NCBI GenBank assembly: GCA_033722555.1
Contig: JAWVYS010000073.1
Span: 1-6,908 of the forward strand
Direction: 5' to 3'
DNA length: 6,908 bases
DNA from: Brumimicrobium sp033722555
GTDB lineage: Bacteria > Bacteroidota > Bacteroidia > Flavobacteriales_D > Crocinitomicaceae
The notes below the pieces were generated by a model. That model searched no databases, had not been told where the DNA came from, and saw only the letters and a program-made list of their open reading frames with translations. Shown here one piece after another: positions 6,646 through 6,908 of this stretch; positions within the stretch are counted from its first letter, which is position 1, and the number at the start of each line of letters is the position of its first letter. The position numbers and the translations under genes were made by a program.

Positions 6646-6908
6646 ATGAGCATAACTACAACCGACATCCTATCACCCGCCGAATTTGCAGAGCGCTTTA
6701 TAAACCAAACAAATAAGTCGGTTTTTCTCACCGGAAAAGCCGGAACCGGAAAAACCACATTATTAAAAAAAATAATTGAATCCACCCACAAAAACACAGT
6801 AGTATTAGCGCCTACGGGCATCGCCGCACTAAACGCAGGGGGGGTTACCATTCATTCCTTTTTTCAATTACCCTTTGGAAGTTTTGTTCCGGAAACAGGC
6901 CCCCCTCC
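6646..6908 (+). CDS. Pif1-like DNA helicase, N-terminal fragment (runs off the right edge)
   Basis: The frame is open from the ATG at 6646 to the window end (87 full codons plus two bases), so only the start of the gene is present. The sequence shows FLTGKAGTGKTTLLKKI with Walker A GKAGTGKT (30-37). It is followed by VVLAPTGIAALNAGG (52-66) and VTIHSFFQLPFG (67-78), matching motif Ia and the following conserved segment of superfamily 1B helicases of the Pif1/RecD-like type. The ATP-binding residues Lys36 and Thr37 are intact. Bacteroidota commonly encode a long Pif1-like helicase with this start, sometimes with extra C-terminal domains, but this cannot be judged here. Family members unwind DNA 5' to 3' and act at replication barriers or G-quadruplexes. 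The start is supported by the typical short lead-in to Walker A and by the lack of an earlier in-frame ATG. It is divergent from hemW across 134 bp, in which a partial -7 match (TAATTTTT, 6627-6634) is the only promoter hint. Confidence 0.85.
   Translation, partial: MSITTTDILSPAEFAERFINQTNKSVFLTGKAGTGKTTLLKKIIESTHKNTVVLAPTGIAALNAGGVTIHSFFQLPFGSFVPETGPP

Noticed and set aside
6477..6851. A 124-codon open frame on the minus strand across the hemW/helicase junction
   Set aside because: It overlaps the start of hemW and the clearly conserved Walker A region of the helicase on the other strand; its translation is low-complexity hydrophobic and resembles no family I know.
1..6908. CRISPR arrays, insertion sequences, tRNAs, integration sites or a defence island
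   Set aside because: No spaced direct repeats, transposase motifs, tRNA-like folds or toxin/defence proteins were found; gene content and composition look like an ordinary chromosomal segment.

Overview
The window looks like chromosomal DNA from a member of the phylum Bacteroidota, probably a flavobacterium- or cytophaga-like organism. Four things point there. There is a large secreted protein with PKD repeats and the gliding-motility/type IX secretion C-terminal domain. Several genes are preceded by the Bacteroidota -7 promoter element TAnnTTTG. Start codons have A-rich leaders rather than clear Shine-Dalgarno sites. HemW and the Pif1-like helicase begin in a way familiar from this phylum. 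Base composition is moderately AT-rich. I see no insertion sequence, phage gene, CRISPR array, tRNA or rRNA.

Layout. Positions 1-372 (minus) hold the N-terminal part of a small lipoprotein that runs off the left edge. A 301-bp AT-rich gap carries divergent promoter candidates. On the plus strand follow bcp (thiol peroxidase of the PrxQ type) and, 53 bp later, recA. The bcp-recA gap contains a perfect inverted repeat and a -7 element. recA ends in a strong intrinsic terminator at 2224-2258. Next come an atypical SDR/Rossmann protein of the YeeZ type (2312-3130) and a 721-residue secreted PKD protein (3222-5387). That protein converges, with only 2 bp between the stop codons, on hemW (5390-6511, minus). 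Beyond a 134-bp divergent gap, the first 87 codons of a Pif1-like helicase start at 6646 and leave the right edge.

Function. bcp and recA are both stress genes (peroxide detoxification and recombinational repair), and their closeness allows co-transcription, but recA also seems to have its own promoter. HemW (haem delivery) and the helicase are ordinary housekeeping or repair functions. The PKD protein is the main accessory-type gene and is predicted to be exported by the type IX system to the cell surface or medium. I found no convincing new multi-gene system. The points most worth checking are small: the palindrome in front of recA, duplicated -7 boxes before the PKD gene, a PKD module that has lost its signature, an SDR without its catalytic lysine, and a possible leaderless hemW transcript.
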